NCBI RefSeq assembly: GCF_024721995.1
Contig: NZ_JANQBC010000011.1
Span: 62,001 to 126,000 of the forward strand
Reading direction: 5' to 3'
Length of the DNA: 64,000 nt
From: Paenibacillus radicibacter
GTDB taxonomy: Bacteria; Bacillota; Bacilli; Paenibacillales; NBRC-103111
The translations under genes were made by a program, and so were the position numbers. The number at the start of each line of letters is the position of its first letter. Within the stretch, counting starts at the first letter, position 1. Below the pieces are notes generated by a model, which saw nothing but the letters and a program-made list of their open reading frames with translations, had not been told where the DNA came from and did not search any database. Below, one piece after another: positions 34,731 to 44,560 of this stretch.

Positions 34731-35312
34731 CTACAGGTTGATTTTGATTTCAGCCATTGTTACTTTTGGCCAATAGCTTATCCAATTTTTCTTGTGAATA
34801 CGTTCTTTATAAATGTCCATCCGCTCTATTGTTTGTTCAAAATAAGGTGTCGGTCTAAGCACAAGGTTTAGCAGGTCTTCGATACCACAAGGTGCGGTAA
34901 GAATGACCTGATCCTGTTCATTGATGCTTAACCCCAATGCGGTAACAGTCTCTGGAAATTTGGAGATGGCATCGACTGATGAGGCATAGGGAGGGATGTT
35001 GTTTATCACATGCATTCTAGCCTCATTCTTAACCGACCACGGCACATCAGGCATTATACGTATAAGTTTCTGTTCAAATTCCTTCTCTACGGCTTCATCC
35101 AGACTCTTAGGATCATAGTAAATCACATCTACATCTTGCATCGGTGTACGCTCCTCAAAGCCATGGAGCACATCCCAAACCTTCGATCGGACAAACCCTG
35201 CACACACCCACCAATCAGGCAATTCGAGCGTTCTTGCCGCTTTCAGAATATCCATCATCCATGAATCATCCGTAATCAATTGCACGATATCTTGCTCATT
35301 ATGTAATTGCAT
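34731..35312 (-). CDS. Nucleotidyltransferase family protein (NTP_transf_6, ex-DUF925)
   Basis: A 193-aa protein. The segment WWVCAGFVRSKVWDVLHG followed by QDVDVIYYD carries the GG/GF and DxD metal-binding positions of the nucleotidyltransferase superfamily in the DUF925/NTP_transf_6 version. LLNLVLRPTPYF near the C terminus is also typical. The substrate is not known for the family. The gene is isolated, with a short plain spacer on both sides. Confidence 0.8.
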   Translation of the reverse strand: MQLHNEQDIVQLITDDSWMMDILKAARTLELPDWWVCAGFVRSKVWDVLHGFEERTPMQDVDVIYYDPKSLDEAVEKEFEQKLIRIMPDVPWSVKNEARMHVINNIPPYASSVDAISKFPETVTALGLSINEQDQVILTAPCGIEDLLNLVLRPTPYFEQTIERMDIYKERIHKKNWISYWPKVTMAEIKINL

Positions 35313-35424
35313 GGGAGCACCTCATTCACCATTTATAAGAACGTATATTCCTATAATATCTGAAAAATAAGTATGCTTCAATCTGGAAATGCTATCATCA
35401 AACATTTTTACTCGAGGTGATGTC

Positions 35425-35979
35425 ATGAGACATAAATGGATTGCTATAGTGCTCTTTCTCACGCTAATGCTTCCCAGTAAAATTACGCTCAGCGCTGTTG
35501 ATCCAACTGATTTGAAGCAAGTGAGTGGTCATACTGACTTTAAGCTATTCGTCCCGCATTACAACAAGCAGCATTGGAAGTTAGAAATCAAAGACCCCTC
35601 TCCCATTGATACTAGCAATCCAATCACACTCGTTAGACTGCATTACTTCGATCCTGCAGGACATGACTTGTGGTTTCGAATTGAGCAACATAGTGCTTAT
35701 GACTACAACTTGAAAAAAACACAAATCTCCGTCGATATGAGTGGCACAAGAGACAACAAATTAGACGAGTATGAAGAAGAGTTTAAATTCGATGATAGTG
35801 GAGAGGCTATATCAATCAACGGAGTCATCGCACGATACACACCTGGACATAATCACTCTGCAGGTGGGCACCTGCGCTGGATTCAAGATGAGACTTATAT
35901 TGATATCGACAGCAGTCGTCTATCTAAATATGACATGATCGAGCTTGCCAAGACCATGCAACCGACGAAAAACCGCTGA
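35425..35979 (+). CDS. Secreted hypothetical protein
   Basis: A 184-aa exported protein of unknown function. The ATG at 35425 follows GAGGTGA and yields a clear signal peptide (HKWIAIVLFLTLMLPSKITLSA). The mature part is polar and probably beta-rich, containing HYFDPAGHDLWFRIEQ and a final HLRWIQDETYIDIDSSRLS. No lipobox, membrane segment or known motif is visible; the overall pattern recalls small proteins tested for carboxypeptidase-regulator or DUF4367-like domains, but this is only a suggestion. The terminator overlaps its stop codon. Confidence 0.6.
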   Translation: MRHKWIAIVLFLTLMLPSKITLSAVDPTDLKQVSGHTDFKLFVPHYNKQHWKLEIKDPSPIDTSNPITLVRLHYFDPAGHDLWFRIEQHSAYDYNLKKTQISVDMSGTRDNKLDEYEEEFKFDDSGEAISINGVIARYTPGHNHSAGGHLRWIQDETYIDIDSSRLSKYDMIELAKTMQPTKNR

Positions 35980-36001
35980 GCACATGCCCAGCGGTTTTTT
36001 T
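35970..36001 (+). terminator. Terminator of the secreted protein gene
   Basis: AAACCGCTG pairs with CAGCGGTTT and is followed by seven T. The stem begins within the last codons and includes the stop. Confidence 0.85.
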
Positions 36002-36028
36002 ATGAAAGAAAGTATAAGTACTTTAAGA

Positions 36029-37453
36029 TTAGCAACCGAAGTACAAGGAGTACTCATGCGGGTGAATACGGATATTCACTGCCTTCGCTTCGTCACGCTT
36101 GAGTTGAATGTAGTTCTCGATGAAGTCCTTGGAGAATACATCACCTTCAGTCAAGAACTCGTAGTCTGCTGCAAGTGCATCAAGTGCTTCGTCAAGAGTA
36201 CCTGGAACGGAGCGAATTTCTGCTTTTTCAGCATCAGATAGATCATAGATGTTCTTATCCATTGGACCATAGCCAAGAGCAACTGGATCGATCTTGCGCT
36301 TAATACCGTCAAGGCCAGCCATTAACATTGCAGCGAAAGCAAGATATGGATTCGCAGTGGAGTCCGGTGTACGGAACTCAATGCGGCAGCCCTTCGGTGT
36401 TACTGCTGCAACTGGAATACGGATCGCTGCAGAACGGTTACCTTTGGAGAATACAAGGTTAACTGGTGCTTCGTAACCTGGAACTAAACGTTTGAACGAG
36501 TTCGTGGATGGGTTTGTAATCGCTAAGAGTGCAGGTGCGTGGTACAAGATCCCTCCCAAGTAATGCATCGCAAGTTCACTCATGCTGCCATAAGCGCCTT
36601 TTTCATAAAATAACGGCGTGTCGCCGTTGAAAATGGAGGAGTGAACATGCATGCCACTGCCATTGTCGCCAAATAGCGGTTTCGGCATGAAAGTTGCTAC
36701 TTTTCCGAACTGGCGTGCAGTGTTATGGACAATATATTTATATTTCATTAAGTTATCTGCTGTTTTTGTTAAAGTGTCGAAGCGGAAGTTGATCTCGCCT
36801 TGACCTGCTGTTGCAACTTCGTGATGATGACGCTCAATACGAAGACCGCTTTCCATCATGATACGGCACATTTCAGAGCGGATGTCTTGTTGTGTGTCCA
36901 CCGGTTGAACAGGCACGTAGCCACCTTTTACTGGAACCTTAGAACCTAAGTTACCGCCTTCTTCTTTACGACCCGAGTTCCAAGCACCTTCTTCGGAATC
37001 AACGGAGTAGTAAGATGTGTGCATGCTGCTCTCATATCGAACATCATCAAAGATGAAAAATTCTGACTCCGGAGCGAAATAAGCAGCCGTACCTATTCCA
37101 GCACTTTGCATATAGCCTTCCGCTTTCTGTGCGATGGAACGTGGATCACGTTCATAACGAACACCATCTGGTGTATAAATATTACACATTACTATTAATG
37201 TTGGATGTGCGGTGAAAGGATCTACATATACGGTTTCTGTATCTGGCATCATTACCATATCAGACTCTTCAATACCGCGGAAACCAGGAATGGATGAACC
37301 GTCGAAAGCAACACCGTTCACGAAAGTTTCATCGTCTACTTCAACTGCAGGCAACGAAATGTGATGTGCCTTTCCCCCAAGATCTACGAAACGAAAATCG
37401 ATCCACTCAATGTTTTTCTCTTTAATTAAACTTAAAACGTCCTGCACTGACAT
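36029..37453 (-). CDS. glnA: Type I glutamine synthetase, beta-like subtype
   Basis: A 474-aa enzyme that makes glutamine from glutamate, ammonia and ATP. GS signatures are FDGSSIPGF, the metal-binding APESEFFIFD, and NPSTNSFKRLVPGYEAP. Unlike the roughly 444-aa I-alpha enzyme of Bacillus, it has an extra segment around 150-180 and a C-terminal MDKNIYDLS motif. Its Tyr403 aligns with the adenylylated Tyr397 of E. coli GlnA. It ends HPHEYSLYFGC. The gene is not preceded by glnR. Its promoter has a consensus -35/-10 and a perfect GlnR/TnrA box upstream. Whether the tyrosine is modified in this organism is unknown. Confidence 0.95.
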   Translation of the reverse strand: MSVQDVLSLIKEKNIEWIDFRFVDLGGKAHHISLPAVEVDDETFVNGVAFDGSSIPGFRGIEESDMVMMPDTETVYVDPFTAHPTLIVMCNIYTPDGVRYERDPRSIAQKAEGYMQSAGIGTAAYFAPESEFFIFDDVRYESSMHTSYYSVDSEEGAWNSGRKEEGGNLGSKVPVKGGYVPVQPVDTQQDIRSEMCRIMMESGLRIERHHHEVATAGQGEINFRFDTLTKTADNLMKYKYIVHNTARQFGKVATFMPKPLFGDNGSGMHVHSSIFNGDTPLFYEKGAYGSMSELAMHYLGGILYHAPALLAITNPSTNSFKRLVPGYEAPVNLVFSKGNRSAAIRIPVAAVTPKGCRIEFRTPDSTANPYLAFAAMLMAGLDGIKRKIDPVALGYGPMDKNIYDLSDAEKAEIRSVPGTLDEALDALAADYEFLTEGDVFSKDFIENYIQLKRDEAKAVNIRIHPHEYSLYFGC

Positions 37454-37532
37454 CGTTAAGCCCTCCTATTTCCGAACATTAATTGTATAATTTCGGTCTA
37501 TTGTTTGTTTTCTTCTGATAATTGTTGAAGTT

Positions 37533-37562
37533 ATTATAAATCTAATTATTTTGAAGTGTCAA
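37533..37562 (-). promoter_or_regulatory. SigA promoter of glnA
   Basis: Perfect TTGACA (37562-37557) and perfect TATAAT (37538-37533) are separated by 18 bp on the minus strand, about 80 bp before the glnA start. The -35 overlaps a degenerate GlnR-like half-site (37557-37573). Confidence 0.8.
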
Positions 37563-37590
37563 TACTTATGTAAGGTATTTTCGAAATTAA

Positions 37591-37607
37591 TGTTAGATAA
37601 CCTGACA
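37591..37607. promoter_or_regulatory. GlnR/TnrA box upstream of glnA
   Basis: TGTTAGATAACCTGACA fits the nitrogen-regulator consensus TGTNA-N7-TNACA at every defined position. It is 28 bp upstream of the glnA -35, a position more suited to activation or looping than to simple blocking. Confidence 0.8.
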
Positions 37608-37634
37608 TGAGAAACGAGGCAACCTTTTTCATAA

Positions 37635-37673
37635 CAAAAAAGTCGGGTTCCCTCTAGACGAGAAAACCCAACT
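37635..37673 (-). terminator. Terminator of the DAHP synthase gene
   Basis: On the minus strand AGTTGGGTT pairs with AACCCGACT (one G-U pair) and is followed by six T. Confidence 0.8.
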
Positions 37674-37710
37674 CACTTGTACTTACATCATTTTAAAAAA
37701 AAGCTTATCA

Positions 37711-38754
37711 TTACGCCATAACGGGCTGTTTCGGTGTATCAAATTTCTTACCACATATCGGTGCTAACTTCTCTAGATCAACAAGCAGATTTGCAAATTG
37801 ATCTGGGAATAACGATTGTACGCCATCTCCAGTCATCGAATTATCTGGATCTGTATGCATTTCAATAATTAAACCATTCGCACCCGCAGCAACAGATGCC
37901 TTCGCCATTGGTTCAACAAGCTCACGACGACCAGTTCCATGACTTGGATCGGAGATAACTGGCAAGTGGCTTAAGGACTGCAATACAGGAATAGCAGCTA
38001 AGTCCAGTGTGTTACGCGTGTATGTCTCGAAAGTTCGGATTCCGCGTTCACAGAGCATCACGTTCGGATTACCGCCAGCTAAGATGTATTCTGCCGCATT
38101 CAAGAACTCATCGTAAGTTGCACTAAAACCACGCTTTAATAAGACAGGGGTCTGAATGGTACCCAGCTTACGCAGCAAGTCAAAGTTCTGCATGTTACGA
38201 GTTCCAACTTGAAGGATATCTGCATGCTCCGCACAAATGTCTACGTATTCGGGTGTCATGACTTCTGTAATCGTAAGTAGTCCATGCTTGCGCCCAGCTT
38301 CAGCCATCATCTCTAAGCCCTCAACACCCACGCCTTGGAAGCTGTACGGGCCTGTTCTTGGCTTGAACGCACCACCACGCAGCACTTGACCACCAGCGGC
38401 TTTCACCAGACGTGCAATCTCATCAATCTGCTCCGGTGTTTCAACGGCACATGGACCGCCCATTACAACGAGGTTCTCACTACCGATTTCCACACCCTTG
38501 ATCCGAATAATCGTATCTGCTGGATGAAACTCTCTAGATGCCATTTTGTACGATTTCGAAATCTTCACTACCTGTTCCACACCTTTCATCTGTCGCAATT
38601 GATCCGCAAGCTTAGAACCCACTTGTCCGATAATACCAATTACCGTACGTCCTTCTCCACGGGACACATGCGCCTCTGCGCCTTGCTTTTCAATAAATTG
38701 CACCAATTCTTGTACTCTATTATCTCCAATTGTGTTCGATGTAATGACGATCAT
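37711..38754 (-). CDS. aroF: DAHP synthase, type I-beta with N-terminal regulatory domain
   Basis: A 347-aa enzyme that joins phosphoenolpyruvate and erythrose 4-phosphate, the first step to chorismate and aromatic amino acids. Residues 1-75 form a ferredoxin-like regulatory domain seen in I-beta enzymes. The barrel follows with [29 protein letters not shown] and [12 protein letters not shown]. It has no fused chorismate mutase. It is monocistronic; no T-box was seen in the 150-bp leader. Confidence 0.9.
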   Translation of the reverse strand: MIVITSNTIGDNRVQELVQFIEKQGAEAHVSRGEGRTVIGIIGQVGSKLADQLRQMKGVEQVVKISKSYKMASREFHPADTIIRIKGVEIGSENLVVMGGPCAVETPEQIDEIARLVKAAGGQVLRGGAFKPRTGPYSFQGVGVEGLEMMAEAGRKHGLLTITEVMTPEYVDICAEHADILQVGTRNMQNFDLLRKLGTIQTPVLLKRGFSATYDEFLNAAEYILAGGNPNVMLCERGIRTFETYTRNTLDLAAIPVLQSLSHLPVISDPSHGTGRRELVEPMAKASVAAGANGLIIEMHTDPDNSMTGDGVQSLFPDQFANLLVDLEKLAPICGKKFDTPKQPVMA

Positions 38755-38877
38755 ATTTTCCCGCTCCTCTAACGTTTATTATCACTTTCGTGCTTTTATG
38801 CTTTCTGGCTTTTATGCTTTTATCTATTAAAGTAAATATAACGACTCTTTGCTTAATCGTCAATACTCTTTTTTATG

Positions 38878-38900
38878 AAAAAAAGAACCCTTACGGGTCC
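38878..38900 (-). terminator. Terminator of the DUF2062 gene
   Basis: On the minus strand GGACCC pairs with GGGTTC (one G-U pair) around GTAA and is followed by seven T. It is 5 bp beyond the stop codon. Confidence 0.75.
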
Positions 38901-38905
38901 TTCTC

Positions 38906-39439
38906 TCAATCTATTATCGGATTTGCTAGCTCAGCCTTGCGCAGTCGCCGTTTTTCTTTCCTACGATTCGCTGTAGTCTTGAGCATATACATCACTGGAA
39001 AATAAAAGATAATGCCTAAGATCAGACCATCTGCCATACCACCCACGATTAATTCTAGTGAAAACCGAATAAAGCCCGCTAAGAACGAAGGAAGATGATC
39101 GACTAAATAAAATTTAAATGACGTCGGGACGAGCCAAGCACCCACTATTTTGTTCAAAAAGGACATTGGAATGTAGATTACTTTACCGAATACGAATCCG
39201 ATCAGTGCCCCAACGAGTGATCCTCTAAGCATATATATTAATGGGAAAATGAGAAAAAAAGCGAGTCCTAGCGTCGGTAGAGTAAACATTTCAACAGCAA
39301 GTCCAATCGAAAAGCCGATAGCCACATAAGCAGGCCCATTCTTCGCCCGCTGCAACTGCAGCCATTTGTATTTAAACCAACGCTTCGTAGTTGCCCACGT
39401 AATATTGCGCTTCTTCGTCATTAACTGCTTGGGCAGCAT
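38906..39439 (-). CDS. DUF2062 domain membrane protein
   Basis: A 177-aa membrane protein with a basic N terminus (KKRNITWATTKRWFKYKW) and C terminus. Three or four hydrophobic segments include YVAIGFSIGLAVEMFTLPTLG, the DUF2062 signature in which a conserved proline-glycine turn follows the first helix. DUF2062 domains occur alone or fused to glycosyltransferases; the function is unknown. It is 25 bp downstream of ispH and probably co-transcribed with it. Confidence 0.7.
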   Translation of the reverse strand: MLPKQLMTKKRNITWATTKRWFKYKWLQLQRAKNGPAYVAIGFSIGLAVEMFTLPTLGLAFFLIFPLIYMLRGSLVGALIGFVFGKVIYIPMSFLNKIVGAWLVPTSFKFYLVDHLPSFLAGFIRFSLELIVGGMADGLILGIIFYFPVMYMLKTTANRRKEKRRLRKAELANPIID

Positions 39440-39464
39440 GGGCTTCCTCTTCCTTCAGTGTAAA

Positions 39465-40418
39465 TTAGATTCCAGCTTGTTTCTGTTTAGGTGTTGGAAT
39501 TAATCGATCCATATTCACCGTACGTACAATCGGCCAAGTCGTCTCGTCCCTCGGATCGAACTTCTCCAAGTACGTAATCACTTCTTTCGTAATCGGAGTA
39601 GGTGTTGAAGCGCCTGAAGTCACCGCGACATTACGAATGTTCATCAGCCACTTCGTATCAATCTCCGAAATATCGGCAATTCGGTATGACTTCACGCCTG
39701 CGATTTCTTCAGAAACTTGAGCAAGTCGGTTCGAATTGTTGCTCTTCGGGTCTCCGACTACGATCACAAGATCCGCTTCTTTCGCCTGTTCGGAAACCGC
39801 TTCTTGACGAATTTGCGTTGCAAGGCAAATCTCATTATGCACTTCAGCATGCGGGAAACGCTCGAGCAACTTGCTCATAATATGCTTAATGTCCCATTGG
39901 CTCATCGTCGTCTGATTCGTAATGAGAATCCGTTCTGCTTGAAGGTTAATCACGTCTACTTCTTCTGGCTTTTCGATCAAGTGAACGTGCTCAGGAGCAA
40001 TACCGACTGCACCTTCCGGCTCTGGATGACCTTTTTTGCCAATATAGATGACTTTATAACCTTCACTCGTTTTCTCACGAATAAGATCATGTGTCTTCGT
40101 TACATCCGGGCATGTCGCATCAACGATTGTAAGCCCCTTCTCTCGAGCACGCTTACGAACTTCTGGAGACACACCATGCGCTGTGAATATAACCGTCCCT
40201 TTTTCTACTTGTTCTAGAATCTCAAGACGATTCTCACCATCTAGCGTAATCACTTCTTCTTTTTCAAAAAAATTCGTAACATGCGCGTTATGCACGATCA
40301 TGCCTAATATATATATGGGCCGCGGTAAATCTAAATTCTTCGCTGTTTGCATGGCAAGCGCCATCGCATCAACAACGCCGTAGCAGTAACCCCGCGGGGA
40401 AATTTTGACCACATCCAT
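39465..40418 (-). CDS. ispH: 4-Hydroxy-3-methylbut-2-enyl diphosphate reductase
   Basis: A 317-aa iron-sulfur enzyme of the last step of the methylerythritol phosphate pathway, giving IPP and DMAPP. The three cluster cysteines are in [18 protein letters not shown] and [20 protein letters not shown] near the C terminus binds substrate. The ATG at 40418 follows AGAGGAG; a longer in-frame start is unlikely. It appears to lead a two-gene unit with the DUF2062 protein. Confidence 0.95.
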   Translation of the reverse strand: MDVVKISPRGYCYGVVDAMALAMQTAKNLDLPRPIYILGMIVHNAHVTNFFEKEEVITLDGENRLEILEQVEKGTVIFTAHGVSPEVRKRAREKGLTIVDATCPDVTKTHDLIREKTSEGYKVIYIGKKGHPEPEGAVGIAPEHVHLIEKPEEVDVINLQAERILITNQTTMSQWDIKHIMSKLLERFPHAEVHNEICLATQIRQEAVSEQAKEADLVIVVGDPKSNNSNRLAQVSEEIAGVKSYRIADISEIDTKWLMNIRNVAVTSGASTPTPITKEVITYLEKFDPRDETTWPIVRTVNMDRLIPTPKQKQAGI

Positions 40419-40474
40419 GGTTGTACACTCCTCTTCCATTCACCTATCTAGAATCATTACATCTTTATTATATC

Positions 40475-41959
40475 CTATTGCTCAATGACGGGAAAGGAAA
40501 GTGGAAGCCATACGATAAAAGTACTGCCTTCATTCTTGCGTGTCATCACTTCAACGGAGCCATGATGTTCATCAATAATCCATTTCGCAATGGATAGTCC
40601 AAGTCCAGTACCTGTTGTAATGCCACGCGACACATCCGCACGATAGAAACGATCGAAGATACGCGGCACTTCTTCCTTGTCCATGCCCATCCCCGTATCC
40701 ACGATGCAAATACCAATCTGATGCTCATGACGCTGGATTTCAAAGCTCACGACACCTTCTTCTGTGTATTTGAATGCATTTTCGATGAAAATGAACATAA
40801 GCTGCTGCAGGTAATCGCGATTACCCTTCACATAGATACCTTCTGCATCTTCGATGCTGTAATGCCATTCAGCCGTTCGTGGCAGCATCTGAGCACGTCT
40901 AACTACTTCCTCTAAGAGCGGTTTAAGCTCAAGATGCTTCATCTCCATAATTACACCAGCATCTGCGCGTGCGAGTGCAAGCAAGTCATTCACAAGTCGG
41001 CTCATCCGCTGTGCTTCCCCTGCAATATCTTGCATCGCTTCAATGGACATATCGAGCCGATCTTCATCGCGAAGACCATCATTCTTCGTCTCACCCTGCA
41101 TATTCTTCCACATTTTTTCCAATAAATCCACGTTTCCACGAATTGTTGTCAGTGGTGTACGCAATTCATGGGATGCATCCGATACGAATTGGCGCTGTGC
41201 GAGGTAGGCTTCATCAAGTTCCGAATACATCGTATTTAGACGCCCCAACATCCCATTGATCGTCTCGACCAAGCGTCCAATTTCATCAGGGGGACCTGCA
41301 TAGGGAATACGCTTATTCAGATCATTACCTGTGCCAATCGCGTTCGTGGTTTTGATGATCTGATCAATTGGTTTAAGCGCTTTGCGAGATAGGAACATGC
41401 CAAGGCTTGCAGCAATTACGATACATAGCCCACCGAGTGTAAACAATATTTTCTTAAAAGCAACGAAGAAACTTTCAAAAGGAGTAATCTCCATCGCAGT
41501 TTGAAGAACTGCAGCTGGGCGACCTCTCTCATCTTGCAACGTTACAGTTAGTGGCATATAGTAAACGAGCAAGACATTATTGCCCATCGTAACTTTTTTA
41601 CTAAATGGTTCGTCTTCCTCTTTAATTCGCTTTATATCATCATCCGTAATCGGTAATGGATTATTTCTCAGATTGGCAGAAAGGCTGTAAGATTTCGCTC
41701 TAAAATTGTATACCTGAAAAAAATATAAGCTTTCACGGATGGTTTTTGTGTCTTTAAGCTCAATTTCTGCTTCCATTTTTTGAAAATTATAATTGGTTAT
41801 CAGGTGTCGATTCATTTGCGCTGTCGTTTCTGCTAAACCTCTCTCCAAGCTATCCATCAGAAAAAAATTCAAGAACATATAAAGCCCCATACCAAATATA
41901 AGCATCGTTACTGCCAAGATGCTGGAATACCATAATGTTAGACGCAGACGCAAGGACAT
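40475..41959 (-). CDS. HAMP-domain sensor histidine kinase
   Basis: A 494-aa membrane kinase: two membrane helices (about 10-34 and 165-190) flank an extracellular sensor of about 130 residues, then HAMP (about 190-245), the dimerisation box QFVSDASHELRTPLTTIRGN with phospho-His, and the ATPase domain (FIENAFKYTEEG, DTGMGMDKEEVPRIFDRFYR, GTGLGLSIAKWI). It is most like ArlS/YkoH/CssS kinases. It follows its response regulator by 2 bp. HtrA is encoded just upstream, so an envelope-stress role is plausible but unproven. Confidence 0.9.
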   Translation of the reverse strand: MSLRLRLTLWYSSILAVTMLIFGMGLYMFLNFFLMDSLERGLAETTAQMNRHLITNYNFQKMEAEIELKDTKTIRESLYFFQVYNFRAKSYSLSANLRNNPLPITDDDIKRIKEEDEPFSKKVTMGNNVLLVYYMPLTVTLQDERGRPAAVLQTAMEITPFESFFVAFKKILFTLGGLCIVIAASLGMFLSRKALKPIDQIIKTTNAIGTGNDLNKRIPYAGPPDEIGRLVETINGMLGRLNTMYSELDEAYLAQRQFVSDASHELRTPLTTIRGNVDLLEKMWKNMQGETKNDGLRDEDRLDMSIEAMQDIAGEAQRMSRLVNDLLALARADAGVIMEMKHLELKPLLEEVVRRAQMLPRTAEWHYSIEDAEGIYVKGNRDYLQQLMFIFIENAFKYTEEGVVSFEIQRHEHQIGICIVDTGMGMDKEEVPRIFDRFYRADVSRGITTGTGLGLSIAKWIIDEHHGSVEVMTRKNEGSTFIVWLPLSFPVIEQ

Positions 41960-41961
41960 GC

Positions 41962-42651
41962 CTAATGCTCCCCTCTAAGGACGTAACCTGCTCCTCGCAC
42001 GGTTTGGATCAAGCGCTTATGACCGTATTCTTCGGTCTTCTGGCGTAGTAACGCAATATACACCTCAAGTACATTGGATTCCCCGCTGTAATCGTATCCC
42101 CAGATCTTCTCCATAATGACATCACGGGAGAGTACCCGCTTCGGATTTTGTATGAATAAGTGAAGCAGATCGAACTCCTTCGCTGTCAGTTCAACCAATT
42201 GCGTTTCTCGGAATACTTCACGCGTATCCACATCAAGTGTCATGTCATCATAACTGAGCTGCTGCGTTGAATTCTCCACTTGCTCAACACGTCTACGCAA
42301 TAGCACACGAACACGTGCAAGTAACTCTTCAAGTGCAAACGGCTTGACCAAGTAATCATCAGCCCCCGTATCCAGACCCTTCACGCGATCACTAATATCG
42401 TCCTTCGCAGTCAACATTAGAATCGGCAGATTACTGCCACTCTCGCGCACACGACGACATACTTCAAGTCCATCTACACTCGGCATCATGACATCGAGAA
42501 TGAGTAGACTCGGCTCTTCGGTCATCATCGCCTTTAAGCCTTCCATGCCATTATTAGCTGTTGCTACAACATACCCTTCGAATGCTAATGCCCGACGAAG
42601 CATGGCTGTAATTTTAGTATCATCATCTACGACTAGAATCTTCTCTCTCAA
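41962..42651 (-). CDS. OmpR-type response regulator paired with the HAMP kinase
   Basis: A response regulator of about 229 aa. The receiver has acidic DDD, phospho-Asp in LLILDVMMPSVDG and Lys in LVKPF. The C-terminal winged helix has ELTAKEFDLLHLF and VLEVYIALLRQK and is ArlR-like. The TTG at 42651 is preferred because AAGGCGG lies 7 nt upstream; a GTG at 42660 is possible. It forms a two-gene operon with the kinase and has a terminator from htrA just upstream. Confidence 0.9.
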   Translation of the reverse strand: MREKILVVDDDTKITAMLRRALAFEGYVVATANNGMEGLKAMMTEEPSLLILDVMMPSVDGLEVCRRVRESGSNLPILMLTAKDDISDRVKGLDTGADDYLVKPFALEELLARVRVLLRRRVEQVENSTQQLSYDDMTLDVDTREVFRETQLVELTAKEFDLLHLFIQNPKRVLSRDVIMEKIWGYDYSGESNVLEVYIALLRQKTEEYGHKRLIQTVRGAGYVLRGEH

Positions 42652-42725
42652 ACGAAACACCGCCTTATTATCGGTAAGTATTACTTTTCATTCCTTCATC
42701 AATTGTAACATTATTACCCTTCTAC

Positions 42726-42779
42726 AAAAAGAGAAGCAGAGCGTATAGAGGCAACCGAATTGCCCCTTCGCTCTGCTTC
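42726..42779 (-). terminator. Terminator of htrA
   Basis: GAAGCAGAGCG and CGCTCTGCTTC form an 11-bp perfect stem with an inner GGCAA/TTGCC hairpin, followed by TCTCTTTTT on the minus strand. Confidence 0.85.
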
Positions 42780-42812
42780 CCATGTCTATGAATGTCACGA
42801 GAGACTTCGTGA

Positions 42813-44360
42813 TTATTCTGTACCTTCCACGACGTTACGATCTCCAATTTCGATCTCAACATCGATCTTCTTCCCATCGCGCATTACACCAAGCTTAATC
42901 TTCTCACCAACTTTGAACCCGCCGATCTTCGCTTTTAGCTCCGCACTATTCTTAATTGCTTTCCCATTAATATCGACAACAACATCATATGGTCGAATAC
43001 CCGCTTTAAATGCAGGGCTCTTACGTGTAACATCTGCAACAATTGCACCGTCTGTGCTGCTTAATTTAAGCTCGGATAACCAATCTTTATCGATGTCATT
43101 CATACTAATACCAACGAATGGTGCTGGTTCCTTCGGAATCTTCACGTTGTTCTTGAGGTTCTCCAGAACAGATGAGACGACGGAAGTCGGAATAGCGAAG
43201 CCAATGCCTTGTGCTTGCTGACTTACTGCCGTATTAATCCCAATTACTTCACCTTTTGTATTCAGAAGCGGACCACCTGAGTTACCAGGATTGATCGCTG
43301 CATCGGTTTGAATCAAGTTCTTATATACGTGTGTTGTCTTGCCGTCAGAGATTGGAATCTCACGGCCTTTGGCACTGTATACCCCAACCGTTACCGTATG
43401 ATCGAATCCATATGGGTTACCGATCGCAATAACCGTATCCCCAGGACTCATCTCGTCAGAATTACCAAGTGGCAATATAGGGAAATCTTCTGTCCCTTCG
43501 ATCTTCAAACATGCTAAGTCGAGTTCTGGTGAGTTACCCAGTAACTTCGCTACGAAAGGCTTTTCATGTCCTTCTACGATAATGCGAATTTCATCTGCGC
43601 CATCAATTACGTGTTGGTTCGTTAAGATATATCCTGATTTCTCAAAAATAAATCCAGTTCCCATACCTGACTTCACCATATCGCCAGAAGATGCATCCTG
43701 CTTTTTCTCTTGGCCAGAGTTAGGTGCTTCATCACCGAAAAATTGTTTGAACCAAGGATCATTCAAGAACGGGTTGCTGCCGCTACCGCCACTTGACGTT
43801 TTCTTCTTCGTCCACGATTCCACCATGACCACAGCCGGCTGTGCATCGTTCACTATCGATGAGATGTTGTTCGAACCACCTAAGTTCACACCCGCAGGTT
43901 TATTCGTGCTCGATCCACTATTCGTGCTGGAGTTGTTCGTTCCTGCAAGTGGCTGATTCGTTCCACCTGTAAACAAGTTCATTTTATCCGCTGTAAACAT
44001 CAATGCACCAGATACGAGTACCCCTACCAAGAATACCGCTGCATAGCTGCGGAAAGATGATCTTTTTTTCGGAGGCGTCCAAGTCGTATAAGGCGGCATT
44101 CCACCTCCACCACTTGCACCCGCATGTCCTGATGATGAATTGCTAAGCAACGGCATCTGACGCATTGGTTGCGGTGGTGTCATCTCCACTGGAGTAGGTT
44201 GTTCCTGATTATTTTTATAAGGGCCATAAGAATAGTAAGTAGATGAATCTTTGCTTGGTTCCCCTTCAGGTTCACCGTTATGTTTAAGATCGTTCCGTTT
44301 TTCTTCATCAGAGCCCTGTGTATTAAAAAAGTCGTTGTAATCATTACGTTCGTTGCTCAT
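42813..44360 (-). CDS. htrA: HtrA-family membrane-anchored serine protease
   Basis: A 515-aa quality-control protease. It has a low-complexity cytoplasmic N terminus (about 1-100), one membrane helix (about 106-124), a Ser/Thr/Gly linker, a trypsin-like domain with the triad His (LTNQHVIDGADE), Asp (LDLACLKIE) and Ser (NPGNSGGPLL), and one C-terminal PDZ domain with KSPAFKAGIRPYDVV. The ATG at 44360 follows GGGGGGAA. It acts outside the membrane on misfolded exported proteins. The adjacent two-component pair may respond to the same stress. Confidence 0.95.
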   Translation of the reverse strand: MSNERNDYNDFFNTQGSDEEKRNDLKHNGEPEGEPSKDSSTYYSYGPYKNNQEQPTPVEMTPPQPMRQMPLLSNSSSGHAGASGGGGMPPYTTWTPPKKRSSFRSYAAVFLVGVLVSGALMFTADKMNLFTGGTNQPLAGTNNSSTNSGSSTNKPAGVNLGGSNNISSIVNDAQPAVVMVESWTKKKTSSGGSGSNPFLNDPWFKQFFGDEAPNSGQEKKQDASSGDMVKSGMGTGFIFEKSGYILTNQHVIDGADEIRIIVEGHEKPFVAKLLGNSPELDLACLKIEGTEDFPILPLGNSDEMSPGDTVIAIGNPYGFDHTVTVGVYSAKGREIPISDGKTTHVYKNLIQTDAAINPGNSGGPLLNTKGEVIGINTAVSQQAQGIGFAIPTSVVSSVLENLKNNVKIPKEPAPFVGISMNDIDKDWLSELKLSSTDGAIVADVTRKSPAFKAGIRPYDVVVDINGKAIKNSAELKAKIGGFKVGEKIKLGVMRDGKKIDVEIEIGDRNVVEGTE

Positions 44361-44504
44361 GTTCGTTCCCCCCGATTGTAAATGCTTCACTGTACTTTAG
44401 CACTTATATTGTCCTATGCCTATATATTGCACCTGTAACCTTAACTGTACATTAAAAATGACTAAAAGGAATCTAAAAAGTCTAGGCGATAGCCTACTCT
44501 ATAT

Positions 44505-44546
44505 AAAAATAGCCCAAAACACCTTGATTCATGGTGTTTTGGGCTA
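44505..44546 (-). terminator. Terminator of the SASP gene
   Basis: TAGCCCAAAACACC and GGTGTTTTGGGCTA form a perfect 14-bp stem around a 9-nt loop, followed on the minus strand by a TTTTT run. Confidence 0.9.
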
Positions 44547-44560
44547 CGGATGCTCATCAA

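Noticed and set aside
38755-38905. T-box in front of DAHP synthase
   Set aside because: No AGGGTGG-type T-box sequence or terminator/antiterminator pair in the leader.
42488-43221. Plus-strand ORFs across the response regulator and htrA
   Set aside because: Antisense to well-conserved catalytic domains and without start signals.
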